Source of the DNA: JAWVFM01 sp963843315
Lineage (GTDB): Bacteria; Actinomycetota; Thermoleophilia; Solirubrobacterales; 70-9
Direction of reading: 5' to 3'
DNA: 64,000 bases
Assembly: GCA_963843315.1 (NCBI GenBank)
Contig: CAWJJU010000005.1
Coordinates: forward strand, 434,001-498,000
Positions 62,724-64,000 of this stretch are shown here, in pieces (the first letter of the stretch is position 1; the number at the start of each line of letters is the position of its first letter). The notes below the pieces were generated by a model. It made no database searches. It was not told the DNA's origin and was given only the letters and a program-made list of their open reading frames with translations. A program made the position numbers and the translations under genes.

Positions 62724-63382
62724 GCGTGCTGGCGCCAGATCGCGTCGCACGCACTTACGATCGGATCGGCCGGTTCCAGGACTGGCAGTCGTTTTACGAG
62801 CGGCCGGCGACGGAGCGCCTGATCGCGGATGCCGGCTTCGAGGAGGCCAGTCGTGTCGTCGAGCTCGGCTGCGGCACCGGTGCGTTTGCAGCCGCCATGC
62901 TCGAGCGACGCCTCTCGGCCGATTGCGGCTATCTCGGCATCGACATCAGCCGGCGGATGGTCGCGATTGCCACCGAGCGACTCCGGCCGTGGTCGGAGCG
63001 GGCCGAGATCAAGCTCATCGACGGCTCGAGGACGATCCCCGAACCACCTGACTCGGCGGATCGCTTCGTCGCGAACTACGTTCTCGACCTGCTGAGCGAG
63101 CAGCAGGCTGCGGCGGTCATCTCGGAGGCCCGCCGCGTGCTCGTTCCGGGCGGGAAGCTGTGCCTGATCAGCCTCACCCACGGAGAGCGGTGGTCGACGG
63201 GGCTCGTTTCGCGAGCGTGGCAGCGCGTGTGGTCGCGCTGGCCCGCCATCGTCGGCGGCTGCAGGCCGATAGACCTGGCCCCGCAGCTTTCGCCGGATGA
63301 CTGGGCGACAGACCATCGAAGCGTCGTCAGCGCCTGGGGGCTCAGCTCCGAGGTGCTCGTCGCCTCGTCGGTCGGGTGGTAG
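62720..63382 (+). CDS. Class I SAM-dependent methyltransferase
   Basis: An intact 220-residue protein. Motif I is VVELGCGTGAFAAAML, motif II region LGIDISRRMVAIATERL, and VPGGKLCLISL follows. A phospholipid- or quinone-type methyltransferase is possible from FQDWQSFYERPA near the N-terminus. It is coupled (ATGA) to the upstream methyltransferase but is not a close copy of it. Confidence 0.78.
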   Translation: MSVLAPDRVARTYDRIGRFQDWQSFYERPATERLIADAGFEEASRVVELGCGTGAFAAAMLERRLSADCGYLGIDISRRMVAIATERLRPWSERAEIKLIDGSRTIPEPPDSADRFVANYVLDLLSEQQAAAVISEARRVLVPGGKLCLISLTHGERWSTGLVSRAWQRVWSRWPAIVGGCRPIDLAPQLSPDDWATDHRSVVSAWGLSSEVLVASSVGW

Positions 63383-63427
63383 CCGACACGCGTGACGCCT
63401 GCCCCCCCTCGCGAGAGCAAGTCTCCC

Positions 63428-64000
63428 CTATCCGATGGGCCCGGCCCGGAAGGCGTTGCTGTAGGCGTCGTTGCCGCCGAGGTTGTCGGCCAGGCTGTCA
63501 AAGGCAGCAAAGCGGCCGTCGCGGGTGATCGTCGGATAGTCGGACGAGTCGTCGGCCGGGTCGCCATTGCCCGCCATGCTGAGTAGGCGGGTCTTTCCCC
63601 GCCGCAGGTCGCGCACGTAGACCTCGACCGTTGAACCGTCGTGGAGACCGAGCAGGTTCATCCCGTCCGAAACGAACACGACCCTGTGACCGTTGCCGGA
63701 CGGGTGCGGGTAGTAGGCGTCCACATTCTGTGGCCGGCCGCGGCTATTGCGGCTTGCGAGCACCAGCCTGCCGGTGCCGACATTCTTCACGTAGGCCTGG
63801 CGATGGCTGCCGTCGCCCGCGGGCAGGTTCGTGGCATCCGAGTCGAACCCGACCCATCTTCCGTCGCCGGAGATCGACGGGTAATAGCTTGCGTCGTTGG
63901 CCGGGGCCCCCTTCGACGTTCGGTCGACGAGCTTCGTGCGGCCGCCGGCGAGGTCGCGGAGGTAGATGTGCTCCCGTCCGTCATGCGGGGGCAGGTCCGT
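63428..64000 (-). CDS. TolB-like beta-propeller protein, C-terminal part
   Basis: The frame is open from the right window edge to the stop at 63428. The 190 visible residues hold about three PD40 blades with the recurrent pattern YYPSISGDGRWVGFDSDA, YPHPSGNGHRVVFVSD and YPTITRDGRFAAFDSLA, separated by YLRDLAGGRT/YVRDLRRGKT strands. These proteins are exported propellers; the N-terminus is outside the window. It converges with the methyltransferase pair. Confidence 0.8.
   Translation of the reverse strand, partial: TDLPPHDGREHIYLRDLAGGRTKLVDRTSKGAPANDASYYPSISGDGRWVGFDSDATNLPAGDGSHRQAYVKNVGTGRLVLASRNSRGRPQNVDAYYPHPSGNGHRVVFVSDGMNLLGLHDGSTVEVYVRDLRRGKTRLLSMAGNGDPADDSSDYPTITRDGRFAAFDSLADNLGGNDAYSNAFRAGPIG

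Overview
The window is GC-rich chromosomal DNA with many GTG starts, tightly overlapping genes and tRNA genes lacking an encoded CCA. The protein set (DUF4091, DUF5995, DUF1206 and DUF3089 proteins, an ECF42-type sigma factor with a DGPF partner, TolB-like propellers) points to an actinobacterium, most likely class Thermoleophilia (Solirubrobacterales-like). That placement is inferred from gene content only. No insertion sequence, prophage or CRISPR array was seen.

Layout. Bases 1-4956: end of a TolB-like gene and its terminator, then argG, a CelD-like acetyltransferase and a secreted DUF4091 protein on the minus strand. Bases 5081-24692: an exopolysaccharide/cell-envelope region with a sortase, two coiled-coil proteins sharing a C-terminal motif, a Wzz/BY-kinase, a Wzy-like polymerase, a Wzx-like flippase, several glycosyltransferases (one two-headed), a glucuronyl C5-epimerase-like protein, a deacetylase-like protein, sugar-nucleotide enzymes, a DUF4091 lipoprotein and a serine-acetyltransferase-like enzyme. 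Bases 24751-39141: one long minus-strand housekeeping run in transcription order thrS, infC, two DegT aminotransferases, rpmI, rplT, an RNA methyltransferase, pheS, pheT, argC, argJ, argB, argD. Together with argG this gives much of arginine synthesis; argF and argH are not in the window. Bases 39210-42243: secreted proteins (DUF5995, GH26-like), tRNA-Val(GAC) and a candidate small RNA behind a sigma-28/WhiG-like promoter. Bases 42244-51638: NfeD-like protein, ECF42/DGPF pair, cupins, a triple-repeat secreted protein, DUF1206, then a flavin/iron-sulfur electron-transfer cluster (ApbE, ferredoxin reductase, ferredoxin, ferric-reductase-like membrane protein). Bases 51676-64000: tRNA-Cys(GCA), secreted lipase-like enzymes, a sterol-desaturase-like protein, a GAF-GGDEF cyclase, an ArsR-controlled MFS exporter, two methyltransferases and a TolB-like gene running off the end.

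Two observations stand out. First, between rplT and the methyltransferase-pheS-pheT genes lies what looks like a ribosome-mediated attenuator: a 26-codon leader ORF with Phe codons, mutually exclusive helices and a strong terminator. Second, downstream of tRNA-Val a sigma-28-type promoter precedes a compact structured RNA with its own terminator.

Quality caveat. Fifteen genes, including argG, argC, argD, argJ and pheT, are split by frameshifts that a single surplus base at each site would repair (22 sites, 20 of them before base 30,000). Two more genes have a +2/-1 shift. This looks like insertion-biased assembly error rather than gene decay, so those genes are annotated as one broken reading frame each.
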